39,855 bases of DNA from an uncultured Armatimonadota bacterium (GCA_937139515.1 CAKZQI010000298.1:1-39855); one strand, 5' to 3'; numbered from the stretch's first letter, positions 1 to 8,988 are shown. Notes: generated by a model not told the origin, from the letters alone. Made by a program: numbers and translations.

Positions 1-1
1 A

Positions 2-1951
2 CGACGACGAGGCGACTATGAAACGGCAGAAGAGCATTACAAGCGCGCACTGGAGATTTACGAACAAGTGGTGCCCGATTCGCTGAGCGTAGCCGACACA
101 CTCACCAATCTGGGGGTGCTGGCGCGCCACCGAGGCGACTTTGAAATGGCGGAGGCGTATCACAAGCAGGCGTTAGAAATCTGCGAGCGCCGTGTGCCCG
201 ACTCGCTGAATGTCGCCGATACGCTCACCAACCTTGGGGTGCTGGCGGGCAACCGAGGCGACTTAGAAACGGCAGAAGCCTATTACAAGCGGGCGTTGGT
301 CATCCGCGAACAACTGGCACCCAACTCTTTGGAGATGGTATTAATCCTCACCAATCTGGCGCACCTTGCATGCCAACATAAAGACTGGAGAACTGCCCAG
401 ACCTACCTCCAACGCGCCATCCAGATCACCGAGACCCAACGCCAAACCATCCGAGACCCCGAAACCCGCACCCTCTTCGCCCAACGCTACAGCGACCCCT
501 ACGCGCTGATGACCCTTACCTACCTCGCCACCAACCAGCCCCGCCAAGCGTTGGAAACCATAGAGCGCGCTCGCGCCCGCGCCCTCACCGAACTCATCGC
601 TGAACGCGAATGGCGCGTCGCCCCCGATGTACCCCCCGCTCTCCAACAACGCCAACAACAACTTCACGCCCGACGCACTTATGCCTACCGCCAGCTTGCC
701 AAAGCCGATAAGCGCACGCCTCCGCAAGAAGTCGCTCGCTGGCAACAGGAACTCCAGGAGGTCGCCGCGCTCCAGCGCGCCCTGAACGCCGACCTGCGCC
801 GTGCCTCGCCTCGCTACGCCCAACTGCGGTTCCCACCTCCGCTGAGCGCACAAACTATCCTGCGGTCGTTGGACGAGGGCACGCTGTTGGTCAGTTTCAT
901 CGTGGACGAGGCGGGCGTGTGGCTGTTGACCGCCACGCGCCAACAGGTGCGCGCCCATCGGCTCAACATCAGCGTGCGAGACCTGCGCCATCAGGTGAGG
1001 CGCTACTGCGACCTGCTCGCCCGCCCGACGCGCACCGCCAGCCCACAGTTGGTGCAGAGGGGCAGGGCGTTGTACCGTGCTTTGCTCCAACCTGCCGAGC
1101 GCGAGTTGCGCACCGCGAAGCGTCTGTTGATGGTGCCCGACGAGGCCCTGCACACCTTGCCCTTTGGAGCGTTGGTGGTGGGCACGAGTTCAGGGGGGCG
1201 TCCGACCTATCTGGTGGAGCGGTGGGCGGTACATCAAGTGCCGTCGGTGGGCACTTATCGTCAGGTGCGGGCGGTTCCGCGTGAGCGTCGTGGGGGGTAT
1301 GCGCTGTTGGCGGTGGGCGACCCGCGGTACGTGCCTGCGGGCACGGAAGTGGCTCAGCTTCGTTCTGAATTGGCGGAGCGGGGACTGAACCTAGAGCCGT
1401 TGCTCGCCACGCGTGAGGAGGTGCGGGCAATCGCACGCTTGTATGGCACGAACAGCAAGGTGTTGTTGGGGACTCAGGCAACGGTGAGGGCGGTGGTGCG
1501 CGAAGCTCCGAACGCGCAGGTGTTGCACTTGGCGTGTCATGGGGTGCTGGACATCAAAGACCCCTTGAGTTCGGCGTTGGCGTTGACGGCGGTGGATGGG
1601 GACGACGGGCTGTTGCGGGCGTATCAGGTGTTGGGCGAGTTGCGCTTGCAAGCGGAGTTGGTGGTGCTGGGTGCGTGTGAGACGGGTTTGGGTGAGGCGC
1701 GTCGTTCGGAGGGCGTGGTCGGGCTGAGTTGGGCGTTTTTGAGTGCGGGTTCTCGGAGTGTGGTGGTGTCGCTGTGGAAGGTGGACGACAAGGCGACGCG
1801 TCAGTTGCTAGTGGGGTTTCATCGCGCTTGGCGTGGGGGGCGGAGCAAGGATGAGGCACTGCGTGAGGCGCAGTTGGCGTTGGTGCGTTCGGAGGCGTAC
1901 AGTCATCCGTACTACTGGGCAGGTTTCGTGTTGATGGGGGACTATCGGTAG
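2..1951 (+). CDS. TPR-CHAT protein (5' end outside the window)
   Basis: The reading frame is open to the left edge and the first visible residues already belong to a tetratricopeptide repeat, so the true start lies outside the window; an internal GTG at 68 is not credible as the start. The N-terminal part holds at least three kinesin-light-chain-type TPRs with a 41-residue period (repeated TLTNLGVLA and AEAYYKRAL cores), then a helical linker. The last 300 residues or so are a CHAT domain, the caspase-like (clan CD) peptidase fold. Counting from 68, the HLACHG motif places the catalytic His at 491 and the GACETGLG motif places the catalytic Cys at 537, so both residues of the dyad are present. 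Proteins of this type cleave a partner after TPR-mediated recognition in some systems; substrate and role here are unknown. The protein ends with the usual CHAT tail (HPYYWAGFVLMGD). The family call is secure; function is inference. Confidence 0.93.
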   Translation, partial: RRRGDYETAEEHYKRALEIYEQVVPDSLSVADTLTNLGVLARHRGDFEMAEAYHKQALEICERRVPDSLNVADTLTNLGVLAGNRGDLETAEAYYKRALVIREQLAPNSLEMVLILTNLAHLACQHKDWRTAQTYLQRAIQITETQRQTIRDPETRTLFAQRYSDPYALMTLTYLATNQPRQALETIERARARALTELIAEREWRVAPDVPPALQQRQQQLHARRTYAYRQLAKADKRTPPQEVARWQQELQEVAALQRALNADLRRASPRYAQLRFPPPLSAQTILRSLDEGTLLVSFIVDEAGVWLLTATRQQVRAHRLNISVRDLRHQVRRYCDLLARPTRTASPQLVQRGRALYRALLQPAERELRTAKRLLMVPDEALHTLPFGALVVGTSSGGRPTYLVERWAVHQVPSVGTYRQVRAVPRERRGGYALLAVGDPRYVPAGTEVAQLRSELAERGLNLEPLLATREEVRAIARLYGTNSKVLLGTQATVRAVVREAPNAQVLHLACHGVLDIKDPLSSALALTAVDGDDGLLRAYQVLGELRLQAELVVLGACETGLGEARRSEGVVGLSWAFLSAGSRSVVVSLWKVDDKATRQLLVGFHRAWRGGRSKDEALREAQLALVRSEAYSHPYYWAGFVLMGDYR

Positions 1952-2028
1952 GAAGACGAGCACTTGTAGACCTCCCATAAGCAGGACAATCCCCCAACTC
2001 AACGAACCTACTGCAACAGGAGATGGGG

Positions 2029-4212
2029 ATGTTGATTGAGGGACTCGCTATGACACTAATCTGCCAGACGATGAGCAGTTATCAACTCCAGCCCTTTTTG
2101 CAAGACCGAGCGACCCACTACACGGTGCGTGAGGGGCTACCCGATGAGGGCGTCCACTGGATTGCGGTGTCGGGCAAGTGGGTGTGGGTTGCTACGCCCA
2201 AGGGAGTTGCCCGCGCCGACTGGAGCGCGCCCGCACGCTGGGAGCTGGTCGCCCCAACACCTGCCCGATGGCTCGTGCCCGATGGTCAAGGGGGCGTATA
2301 CTACGCAGACGAGCAGTCGGTAGGGCATCTTGCCCACGATAAGACTCACACCCGAAAGTTCACGATGGGCGAACTGGGTATCCAGATTGGGGCAAGCCGT
2401 ATCATCGGTATCCACCCTGCACGCGTGGGTGGGTTGTGGGTGTTGACTCCCGAATCGCTCCTCCACTGGGAGGGCACGCTCAAAGCGCATCACCCCGCAC
2501 CGACGAACCGTCAGTTTCGCTGGATGATAGAGGATGCTCAGGGCAGGCTCTATGCCTATGCCGAAGGCGAACTGGAGCGCCACCTGTACCGCTCCACGCC
2601 CGACGGCTGGCAGATTGTGGGTGTCAAAGACAATCGGGGACGCTACTACGATGACCTATGGTTCTGTGCGCTCAGCGACTCCAAAGGACACCTGTGGATT
2701 GGCACGCGCCCAGGCTTGCTGATTGGGGACGGCGAGGGCTGGTGGCTCACGCGTGAGGGGCGGGAGGGCGGTCCGCCGTATGGGATGGTACGTACGCTGG
2801 CTATCGCACCGAATGGCGACCTGTGGGCGGGTACACCCGAAGGTGCATGCCGACAGCGCGAGGGCAGGTGGAGCTACTTCTGGGGCAAACGCTGGCTCCC
2901 CAACAACCAAGTGAATGCGATAGCGATAGACCCCCAGAACCGCGCATGGGTCGCCACCAACGGGGGCGTCGCCTGTATCGAATCGGTGCGCTTGAGCCTG
3001 CGCGAGAAGGCAGAGCATTACGAGCAGATGATTGCCCTGCGCCACAATCGCAACGGTTTCGTCACCAACTGCGACTGGGACGACCCGAACGACCCCGACG
3101 GATGGAAGATTGAGGCGAGCGACAACGACGGGCTGTGGACGGCACTCTACAGCGCCGCGCAGTGCTTCCAATACGCCACCACCAAAGACACCCAAGCGCG
3201 CGAGCGTGCCCGCAAATCGATGCGTGCCCTGCTGGACTTGGAACGCTTGACGGGCATCCCAGGTTTCCCAGCACGCAGTATCATTCGCAAGGATGAGACT
3301 CGCTACTACCAATCGCGGGGCGAATGGCACGAATCGCCCGTAGACCCCAACTACATCTGGAAAGGTGACACCAGCTCCGACGAGCTGGATGGACACTACT
3401 TCATCTGGGCGGTCTACTACGACCTGGTGGCGGACGAGGGGGAGAAAGAGGCGATTCGCGGGGTGGTCAGGCGCGTGACCGACCACCTGATGCAAAACAA
3501 CTGGCGCCTGATAGACAAAGACGGCAAGCCGACCCGCTGGGCAATCTTCAATCCCGAAGCGATTAACGACGACCCGATTTGGGAAGAGGAGCGCGGGCTG
3601 AACTCGCTCTCGATCCTCTCGCACCTGAAAGTGGCGTACCATATCACGGGCGATGCGAAGTATCAGCAAGCCTATGAAGAACTCATCCGCAAGCACCACT
3701 ATCTCATCAACGCTATCACCCAGAAGATGCTCCCACCCTACGAGGTGAACCACTCGGACGACCAGTTGGCGTTTTTGTGTTACTACCCGTTCGTTATGTA
3801 CGAGCAAGACCCTGACTATCGGCGGATGTGGTTGATGAGCTTAGAGCGCAGTTGGCAGATAGAGCGCCCTGAGCGTAGCCCGCTGTTCAACTTCATCTAC
3901 GGGGCGCTCACGGGGAAGCCCTGCGATGTGGAGGCGTCGGTGCAGACCCTTCAGGAGTGGCCCCTCGACCTACGCAACTGGGAATGCCGAAACAGCCACC
4001 GTGCCGACATCGTGTTGGATACGCGCAAAGGACGTTTCGGCGAGTGGCAGTCGGTAGAGATTGTGCCCTACAGCGAGCGTTGTATGATGCGCTGGAACGG
4101 CAACCCCTACTGGCTGGATGCGGGCGACCCGCTGGGCAGGCGTGAGGAGGACGGCACAGCGTTCCTGTTGCCCTACTGGATGGGACGCTATCACAAAATC
4201 ATCTTGGAGTAG
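2029..4212 (+). CDS. Two-component-regulator-type beta-propeller protein with C-terminal alpha-toroid-like domain
   Basis: A protein of 727 residues. The first 320 or so contain repeated propeller blades of the Reg_prop type (LWIGTRPGLLIGDGEGW, LWAGTPEGACRQREGRW and WVATNGGVACIE), as found at the sensor end of hybrid two-component proteins, but no kinase follows. Residues from about 325 on are rich in Trp, Asp and Tyr (CDWDDPNDPDGW, SDNDGLWTALYSAA, KGDTSSDELDGHYF) and look like an (alpha/alpha) toroid of the kind seen in glycosidases and lyases. There is no clear lipobox or strong signal peptide. An AGGAG at 2018-2022 abuts an ATG at 2023 but sits 6 nt before the ATG at 2029, so 2029 is preferred; 2050 is a further alternative. 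The 77-bp gap after the CHAT gene holds no clear terminator, so co-transcription is possible. Substrate and catalytic activity are not evident. Confidence 0.85.
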   Translation: MLIEGLAMTLICQTMSSYQLQPFLQDRATHYTVREGLPDEGVHWIAVSGKWVWVATPKGVARADWSAPARWELVAPTPARWLVPDGQGGVYYADEQSVGHLAHDKTHTRKFTMGELGIQIGASRIIGIHPARVGGLWVLTPESLLHWEGTLKAHHPAPTNRQFRWMIEDAQGRLYAYAEGELERHLYRSTPDGWQIVGVKDNRGRYYDDLWFCALSDSKGHLWIGTRPGLLIGDGEGWWLTREGREGGPPYGMVRTLAIAPNGDLWAGTPEGACRQREGRWSYFWGKRWLPNNQVNAIAIDPQNRAWVATNGGVACIESVRLSLREKAEHYEQMIALRHNRNGFVTNCDWDDPNDPDGWKIEASDNDGLWTALYSAAQCFQYATTKDTQARERARKSMRALLDLERLTGIPGFPARSIIRKDETRYYQSRGEWHESPVDPNYIWKGDTSSDELDGHYFIWAVYYDLVADEGEKEAIRGVVRRVTDHLMQNNWRLIDKDGKPTRWAIFNPEAINDDPIWEEERGLNSLSILSHLKVAYHITGDAKYQQAYEELIRKHHYLINAITQKMLPPYEVNHSDDQLAFLCYYPFVMYEQDPDYRRMWLMSLERSWQIERPERSPLFNFIYGALTGKPCDVEASVQTLQEWPLDLRNWECRNSHRADIVLDTRKGRFGEWQSVEIVPYSERCMMRWNGNPYWLDAGDPLGRREEDGTAFLLPYWMGRYHKIILE

Positions 4213-4215
4213 GCG

Positions 4216-5541
4216 TCAGCGTTCGGACGAGTCCTCGCTGGAAGCGCGTCGCAACCGCTCCAGAAAGGCGCGCAGGCGCTCCTCCTGACCGTGCGTAGTC
4301 GGCTCGTAGTAGGGCAGGCTCCAGTCGCCTTCGGGCATGTACACTTGGGCGACCCAGCCTTCGGGATAGTCGTGGGGGTACAGGTAGCCTTCGCTGTGTC
4401 CCATCGCTTTGAGCTGAGGGTGGGGCGCATTGCGCAGGTGAAGCGGAATGGGCGTCACAGGTTTAGAGCGCACATCGTCCATCGCACGCTTGATGCCCAC
4501 ATACGCCGAGTTGCTCTTTGGGGAGCAGGCTAAGTAAGTGGTGATATGCCCCAAGATAATCTGCGCTTCGGGCATCCCCACGCGCTCCACCGCCTGCGTG
4601 CCCGCTATTGCCAAAATCAGCGCCGTCGGGTTGGCGTTGCCGATGTCCTCGCTGGCAAGGATGAGCAAGCGACGCATAATGAAGCGTGGGTCTTCCCCCG
4701 CAACCAACATTCTCGCCAAGTAGTGCAACGCTGCGTCCGGGTCGCTCCCTCGGACCGACTTGATGAACGCCGAGATGGTGTCGTAGTGGTAATCGCCCTG
4801 CTGGTCGTAGCGGGGCATTGGTTTTTGGAGCAGTTGTTCTATCAGGCTCAGCGTAATCGTGCCCCCTGCAGGGGTTTGTACTCCAGCGGTCTCTAAGAGG
4901 TTCAGCGCCAGTCGCGCATCGCCATTCGCCACCCGAATGAGGTGCTGGAGGGCGTCGTCTTCAATCTGCAAGTTCAGGGTGCCCAACCCCCGTTCGGTGT
5001 CGGTGAGGGCGCGTTGGATCAGAAGGCGCAGGTGGGTTTCTTCCAACGGCTTGAGAGTCAGCACGCGCGCCCTGGAGAGAAGCGCTCCCGCCAACACGAA
5101 GAACGGGTTCTCGGTCGTCGCTCCAATCAAGGTGAAAGTGCCATCCTCCAAGTAGCCGAGAAGCGAGTCTTGCTGGGTGCGGTTGAAATGGTGGATTTCG
5201 TCCAGCAGGAGGATGGTGCGTTGTCCGCTGGCACGGCGTCGCTGGCGGGCGCGTTCTGCGACCTTGCGTATCTCCTGCACGCCTATCGCCACAGCACTGT
5301 GGCTTTCCACGATGGCGTTGGAGTAGCGGGCAATCAGGTGAGCGAGGCTGGTTTTGCCACAGCCCGGAGGCGCCCACAGGATGACCGAACCGAGTATGCC
5401 CTGCTCAATCGCTTGGCGGATGGGCATTCCTGACGCCAGAAGATGTTCCTGTCCGACATACTCGTCCAGCGTTCGGGGGCGCAGGCGCGTCGCCAGCGGA
5501 AGCGTCGGGTCATGCTCATCTCCAAACAGGTCTGCCTGCAT
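4216..5541 (-). CDS. rarA: Replication-associated recombination protein A (MgsA/RarA family AAA+ ATPase)
   Basis: The 441-residue product matches the usual RarA length. It carries PLATRLRPRTLDEYVGQEHL near the N terminus, Walker A (APPGCGKTSL), Walker B (LLLDEIHHFN), sensor 1 (GATTENPFF) and the C-terminal tetramerisation region containing GSDPDAALHYLARM and EDIGNANP. The family acts at stalled replication forks with SSB and RecA as a clamp-loader-like ATPase. The frame extends upstream to 5775, but homologues begin near MQADLFGDE, so the start is the ATG at 5541. A TATGAT box ends 6 nt before this ATG, which suggests leaderless transcription. The gene is convergent with the propeller gene, 3 bp away, and divergent from the phenylalanine hydroxylase gene. 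Confidence 0.95.
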   Translation of the reverse strand: MQADLFGDEHDPTLPLATRLRPRTLDEYVGQEHLLASGMPIRQAIEQGILGSVILWAPPGCGKTSLAHLIARYSNAIVESHSAVAIGVQEIRKVAERARQRRRASGQRTILLLDEIHHFNRTQQDSLLGYLEDGTFTLIGATTENPFFVLAGALLSRARVLTLKPLEETHLRLLIQRALTDTERGLGTLNLQIEDDALQHLIRVANGDARLALNLLETAGVQTPAGGTITLSLIEQLLQKPMPRYDQQGDYHYDTISAFIKSVRGSDPDAALHYLARMLVAGEDPRFIMRRLLILASEDIGNANPTALILAIAGTQAVERVGMPEAQIILGHITTYLACSPKSNSAYVGIKRAMDDVRSKPVTPIPLHLRNAPHPQLKAMGHSEGYLYPHDYPEGWVAQVYMPEGDWSLPYYEPTTHGQEERLRAFLERLRRASSEDSSER

Positions 5542-5547
5542 AACCGT

Positions 5548-5553
5548 ATCATA
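5548..5553 (-). promoter_or_regulatory. -10 box of rarA (leaderless geometry)
   Basis: Read on the minus strand the sequence is GG-TATGAT, 6 nt and then the rarA ATG. No convincing -35 is visible. The spacing would place the transcription start at or within a base or two of the start codon. Confidence 0.5.
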
Positions 5554-5571
5554 CCTGCACAAAGCGTGGGG

Positions 5572-5580
5572 TATTATAAC
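5572..5580 (+). promoter_or_regulatory. -10 region of the phenylalanine hydroxylase gene
   Basis: GG-TATTATAAC contains two overlapping -10-like hexamers (TATTAT and TATAAC). They lie 16-24 nt upstream of the ATG at 5596, with a GAGGTGA ribosome-binding site between, so this transcript should carry a short leader. It lies back to back with the rarA promoter. Confidence 0.45.
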
Positions 5581-5595
5581 GCTGAGGTGATTGCA

Positions 5596-6528
5596 ATGAC
5601 GCAGACCGAAGTGAGGCTTTATCCCGGCATGGGGCTGACCACCACCAAAGCCCCTTTCATCGAGGTGGCGCGCAGTAAGGGCGAACTGTATATTGAGCAA
5701 CCTTACGAACTGTACTCCGAAGAGAACCACGAAGCTTGGCGAAGGCTCTACGCACGAATTCAAGAACGATGGCACAAATACGCCACTGACAAGTTTCTGG
5801 AGGGGATTTCTAAACTCTGCTTAGACCCGAACCGTGTGCCCCGCTTGGACGATGTGAACCAGTTCCTTGCACCGCTCACCGGTTTCAAGGCGAAGGCGGT
5901 TTCAGGCTATGTGCCTGCGTATATCTTCTTTGATTGCCTGCGCAACCGTGAGTTCCCCACCACAATCACCGTGCGTAGTATTGACTCGCTGGACTATCTG
6001 CCCGAGCCAGATATTTTCCACGACATTGCAGGGCATGTGCCGATGCACACCGACAAGCGGTTTGCCGACACGCTTGTGCGCTTTGGCGAGGCGGCGCACA
6101 CCGCCGCACGGCTCGTGCAGGAAATCAAAGACCCTGACCTCCAAGTTCAGCGCATTATCAGCATCACCAAAGCATTGGCGCGATTCTTCTGGTTCACCAT
6201 TGAGTTTGGGCTGATGCGCGGAACGAACGGCGAACTCCGAGTTTACGGCAGTGGGCTTCTCAGCTCGTATGGCGAGCTGGCACACGCCATCGAATCGCCC
6301 GATGTCCAACGCTACCCCATCCAGCTGGAGTGGGTGATTAACCAATACTTTGAGATTGACCACTACCAGCCGTTGCTGTTTATCGTCGACTCGTTTGACC
6401 ATCTGTTCGACCTGGTTGACCAGTTGGAGCGCTGGATGCTGGAAGGCAAGCTCAACAATGTCGCTCCGGGCGAGCCGAAGATGAGCGAGCAGGATATTCG
6501 TAGCTTCTTGGAGGCTTCGGTAGACTAA
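5596..6528 (+). CDS. phhA: Phenylalanine 4-hydroxylase (aromatic amino acid hydroxylase family)
   Basis: A 310-residue pterin-dependent non-heme iron hydroxylase, expected to convert phenylalanine to tyrosine with tetrahydropterin and oxygen. The iron-ligand motif PDIFHDIAGH is at residues 138-147 (His142, His147) and the acidic ligand lies in FWFTIEFGL (Glu203). The His147-Glu203 distance is 56 residues, longer than the roughly 40 of well-studied members, with an added segment around QEIKDPDLQVQRIIS. YGSGLLSSYGE is also typical of the family. The start is the ATG at 5596 with GAGGTGA 5 nt upstream; the upstream in-frame extension overlaps rarA. A GC-rich hairpin follows at 6551-6590. The family call is secure; the exact substrate (Phe, Tyr or Trp) is inferred from bacterial precedent. 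Confidence 0.92.
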   Translation: MTQTEVRLYPGMGLTTTKAPFIEVARSKGELYIEQPYELYSEENHEAWRRLYARIQERWHKYATDKFLEGISKLCLDPNRVPRLDDVNQFLAPLTGFKAKAVSGYVPAYIFFDCLRNREFPTTITVRSIDSLDYLPEPDIFHDIAGHVPMHTDKRFADTLVRFGEAAHTAARLVQEIKDPDLQVQRIISITKALARFFWFTIEFGLMRGTNGELRVYGSGLLSSYGELAHAIESPDVQRYPIQLEWVINQYFEIDHYQPLLFIVDSFDHLFDLVDQLERWMLEGKLNNVAPGEPKMSEQDIRSFLEASVD

Positions 6529-6550
6529 GCAAGTGCGTGTTTGAGAAACA

Positions 6551-6590
6551 GCAGGGGGGCTGGCGTCATTCACACTACTTGCCCCCCTGC
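6551..6590 (+). terminator. Probable terminator hairpin after the phenylalanine hydroxylase gene
   Basis: A perfect 10-bp inverted repeat (GCAGGGGGGC at 6551-6560, GCCCCCCTGC at 6581-6590) flanks a 20-nt loop, followed by ATCTTTC. The stem is strong but the T tract is poor, so termination may depend on other factors. Confidence 0.5.
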
Positions 6591-6666
6591 ATCTTTCAGA
6601 GAACTTCAGTGTTCTCCTATCCTTTCTCGGTTTATTCATTCGTGTCATCCCGCTGTTTTTCAAAGG

Positions 6667-6672
6667 TATACT
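6667..6672 (+). promoter_or_regulatory. -10 box of the ArnT/PMT-like gene (leaderless geometry)
   Basis: GG-TATACT ends 7 nt before a GTG start codon at 6680. No ribosome-binding site lies between them. Confidence 0.55.
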
Positions 6673-6679
6673 GCCGGGC

Positions 6680-7933
6680 GTGCGCTGGGTAATCGGGTTT
6701 TGGAGCCTTTTGGTAGTGCTGAGGCTGGGCTACGCGCTCTTGGCGCCCTCATTAGACCCATTCCTGCGCAACGACCCCCTGCACGGCGATGCGCGCGCCC
6801 ATGACCAGATTGCTTGGACGCTGGCAAGCGAGGGGCGCTACGAGTTCGTCAAGGGTCTACAAACCGCCCCAGCTTATTTGGTGCTGATGGCGGGCGTCTA
6901 TTCCTTTGTGGGGCACGAACCTCAAGCCGTGCGCCTGCTTAATGGGCTACTGGGCATACTGACGCTGTGGGGGATTTTTCGGTTGGCAAGGCGATGGCTC
7001 GGTGAGCGCCTCGCCTACTGGGTTGTGGGACTTTGTGCCGTTCATCCGCACCTGCTGATGACTTCGGGCTGGCTCTACACCGAGAATTTGGTGTTGCCCC
7101 TCGTTGTGTGGGCGATTGCACTGGCGGTTGGGGCGCGTAGTTACTCGGATGCCGTAGGGGTTGGACTGCTGTTGGGGCTTTTGGCGCTCACACGGGCGAA
7201 CTTTCTGCCTTTTATCGTGCTGGTGGCACTGTGGTGGGGGCTACTGGTGTTGAAGCGCACCAATGACTCGGCGCCAAAAGTGGACTATCTGGGCGCGGTG
7301 GTGATGCTCCTGACCGCCAGTATTGTGATGGCTCCCTACATCGCCTATCTGTACGGTCGGTTCGGGCATTTTATCCCGATTAGTTTGGGGGGGTACACCT
7401 TCCTCTGGGCGAACAACCCTGAAGCCGACGGGGGGTTCCGCGCCGATTTCTTGGAACTCAGGATGACGGTGGACGGGCAGATGGTGCGCGTGCGGGACTA
7501 CATCGCCTCGCCTGACCCTGTGGAGCGCGACCGAAAGGCGCTCCGACTGGCAGTGGACTGGATACGGCAGAACCCTACCGATTTCCTTAGCCTCCTCTGG
7601 AAGAAGACCCGACTGAGCCTGTCGGCATTCGGGCTTCAAGAGGCGGGCAATCGCCGAATGGTGCAACTGCTCCGATTGACCGATGGGGTCTATTGGCTCT
7701 TCTTGCTGGTGGCGCACATAGGGTTCCTATGGGGGGTGCGCGGGCACTGGCGCGAGTGGGGGCTGGTCGCCCTGCTGTGGGGCTGGATATGGCTCGGGAT
7801 ATGGCTCTACGCAGGGGGGAGCCGTGTGCTTCTGCCCGTGATGCCGTTCGTGGTGCTGTTTTTTGTGCGGGGCGTTGCGCTCATCCTGTCTCGGCGCCAG
7901 CGCCCAGCACACGCAGATACTGCTCCACAATAA
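6680..7933 (+). CDS. Polyprenol-linked glycosyltransferase-like membrane protein (ArnT/PMT, GT39/GT83-like)
   Basis: A polytopic membrane protein of 417 residues with about ten hydrophobic segments and a long extracytoplasmic loop in the middle. The N-terminal loop after the first membrane span carries the acidic DPLHGDARAHDQIAWTLASEG stretch, matching the GT-C fold site where an Asp acts in catalysis. The ends of the protein are basic or hydrophilic. GT-C enzymes of this type move a sugar from a polyprenyl phosphate to a lipid, protein or glycan outside the membrane. The start is GTG at 6680, supported by the TATACT box 7 nt upstream. The 3' end overlaps the 3' end of the convergent GT4 gene by 53 bp. 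Sugar and acceptor are unknown. Confidence 0.82.
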   Translation: MRWVIGFWSLLVVLRLGYALLAPSLDPFLRNDPLHGDARAHDQIAWTLASEGRYEFVKGLQTAPAYLVLMAGVYSFVGHEPQAVRLLNGLLGILTLWGIFRLARRWLGERLAYWVVGLCAVHPHLLMTSGWLYTENLVLPLVVWAIALAVGARSYSDAVGVGLLLGLLALTRANFLPFIVLVALWWGLLVLKRTNDSAPKVDYLGAVVMLLTASIVMAPYIAYLYGRFGHFIPISLGGYTFLWANNPEADGGFRADFLELRMTVDGQMVRVRDYIASPDPVERDRKALRLAVDWIRQNPTDFLSLLWKKTRLSLSAFGLQEAGNRRMVQLLRLTDGVYWLFLLVAHIGFLWGVRGHWREWGLVALLWGWIWLGIWLYAGGSRVLLPVMPFVVLFFVRGVALILSRRQRPAHADTAPQ

Positions 7934-8975
7934 CCCCCTCTTCAAACTGCTGAAGCCATTCGTCGGGCACGGATTGTCCGCCTCCCTCAAGCACTTCCAA
8001 GATTGCTTTCGCCATCGCGACGGGGTCAGCGACTGGCACGAGATGTCCATAGCGCCCGCCGTCCAAGATTTCACGCGGTCCGCTGGGGCAATCGGTGCTC
8101 ACGACGGGACAGCCACACGCCATCGCTTGGATGAGCGCATTCGGCAGCCCCTCAAAGCGTGAGGAGAGCACGAACACGCTGGCGTGGCGCATCGCAGGGA
8201 ACGGGTTCGGCGTGAAGCCTGGCAAAGCCACATGGTCGGCGATACCCAACGATTGCGCGAGCCTCTCAAGGTGAGAACGCTCGTTACCCTCGCCGAATAT
8301 CACCAAGCGCGCTGGGCGCACCTGCAACACAATCGCAAACGCATTCAGCAAGGTCGCAAAGTCTTTCTGAGGTTCCAATCGCCCCACCCCCAACACGACG
8401 GGCACTTCGGGCGTGTGGAACCACGGATGGGTGGGCATCTCCCGACTGAGCTGGCGCAGGCGGTCGTTCAACACGGGGTTGTAGATGACCACGGGGTTGG
8501 GTACGCCCAGCGCGCTCAGCGACTCGGCGACCCCACGCGACACGGCGACCACCACATCGGCTTGACGGTATATGCGCGCAATCAAGCGGGGCACGATGCG
8601 GTCTTTGAACAGTTGGGCTTGACGGAACTCTTGCGTGGGTGTGTTCGCCTCGCGCACCACCACGCGGGTCGGTACACGCGCCAGCCTGCGGGCGAGAATG
8701 GCGACTAAGTTTGGCTGGGAGAGCGTCGCCAGCAGGGCACTGGGACGCTCCTGCTTGAGATAGCGCGCCAAGCGTGGGAGCGCACGCACCATACGCCCAG
8801 CACCCAAGTCCACCACACGGATGGCGTGGTTCAGCTCTTTGAGTAGCTCGCCCTCTGCGCTGGACAGCACGAGTTCAACGGAGTGCCTGCGCGCACGGAA
8901 TCCGTGCATCAGAGTCGACATCACCCGCTCAGCGCCACCCGCGTGCAGGTGCGCCATAAAAATCGCCAGTTTCAC
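7881..8975 (-). CDS. Glycosyltransferase family 4 protein
   Basis: A GT-B fold glycosyltransferase of 364 residues. The N-terminal Rossmann domain starts MKLAIFMAHLHAGGAERV, typical for GT4 enzymes that bind an acceptor next to a glycine loop. The C-terminal domain has GVGRLEPQKDFATLL, then RLVIFGEGNERSHLE, and the donor-binding EGLPNALIQAMACGCPVVST segment with SGPREIL. It transfers a nucleotide-activated sugar at the inner membrane face, probably in cell-surface glycan assembly, which fits the neighbouring GT-C gene. The start codon is GTG at 8975, 7 nt after a TACAAT box. The 3' end overlaps the convergent upstream gene. The specific sugar cannot be told from sequence. Confidence 0.9.
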   Translation of the reverse strand: MKLAIFMAHLHAGGAERVMSTLMHGFRARRHSVELVLSSAEGELLKELNHAIRVVDLGAGRMVRALPRLARYLKQERPSALLATLSQPNLVAILARRLARVPTRVVVREANTPTQEFRQAQLFKDRIVPRLIARIYRQADVVVAVSRGVAESLSALGVPNPVVIYNPVLNDRLRQLSREMPTHPWFHTPEVPVVLGVGRLEPQKDFATLLNAFAIVLQVRPARLVIFGEGNERSHLERLAQSLGIADHVALPGFTPNPFPAMRHASVFVLSSRFEGLPNALIQAMACGCPVVSTDCPSGPREILDGGRYGHLVPVADPVAMAKAILEVLEGGGQSVPDEWLQQFEEGVIVEQYLRVLGAGAETG

Positions 8976-8982
8976 TGAGCCA

Positions 8983-8988
8983 ATTGTA
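8983..8988 (-). promoter_or_regulatory. -10 box of the GT4 gene (leaderless geometry)
   Basis: On the minus strand GG-TACAAT is followed by 7 nt and the GTG start codon. It is divergent from the panB promoter only 9 bp away. Confidence 0.55.

Noticed and set aside
341-1153. A 270-codon minus-strand frame inside the CHAT gene
   Set aside because: Composition is that of a shadow frame and it has no start context or domain.
2656-3807. A 383-codon open frame on the minus strand within the propeller gene
   Set aside because: It is antisense to a gene with clear domain motifs, has no recognisable motif itself, and long shadow frames are usual at this GC content.
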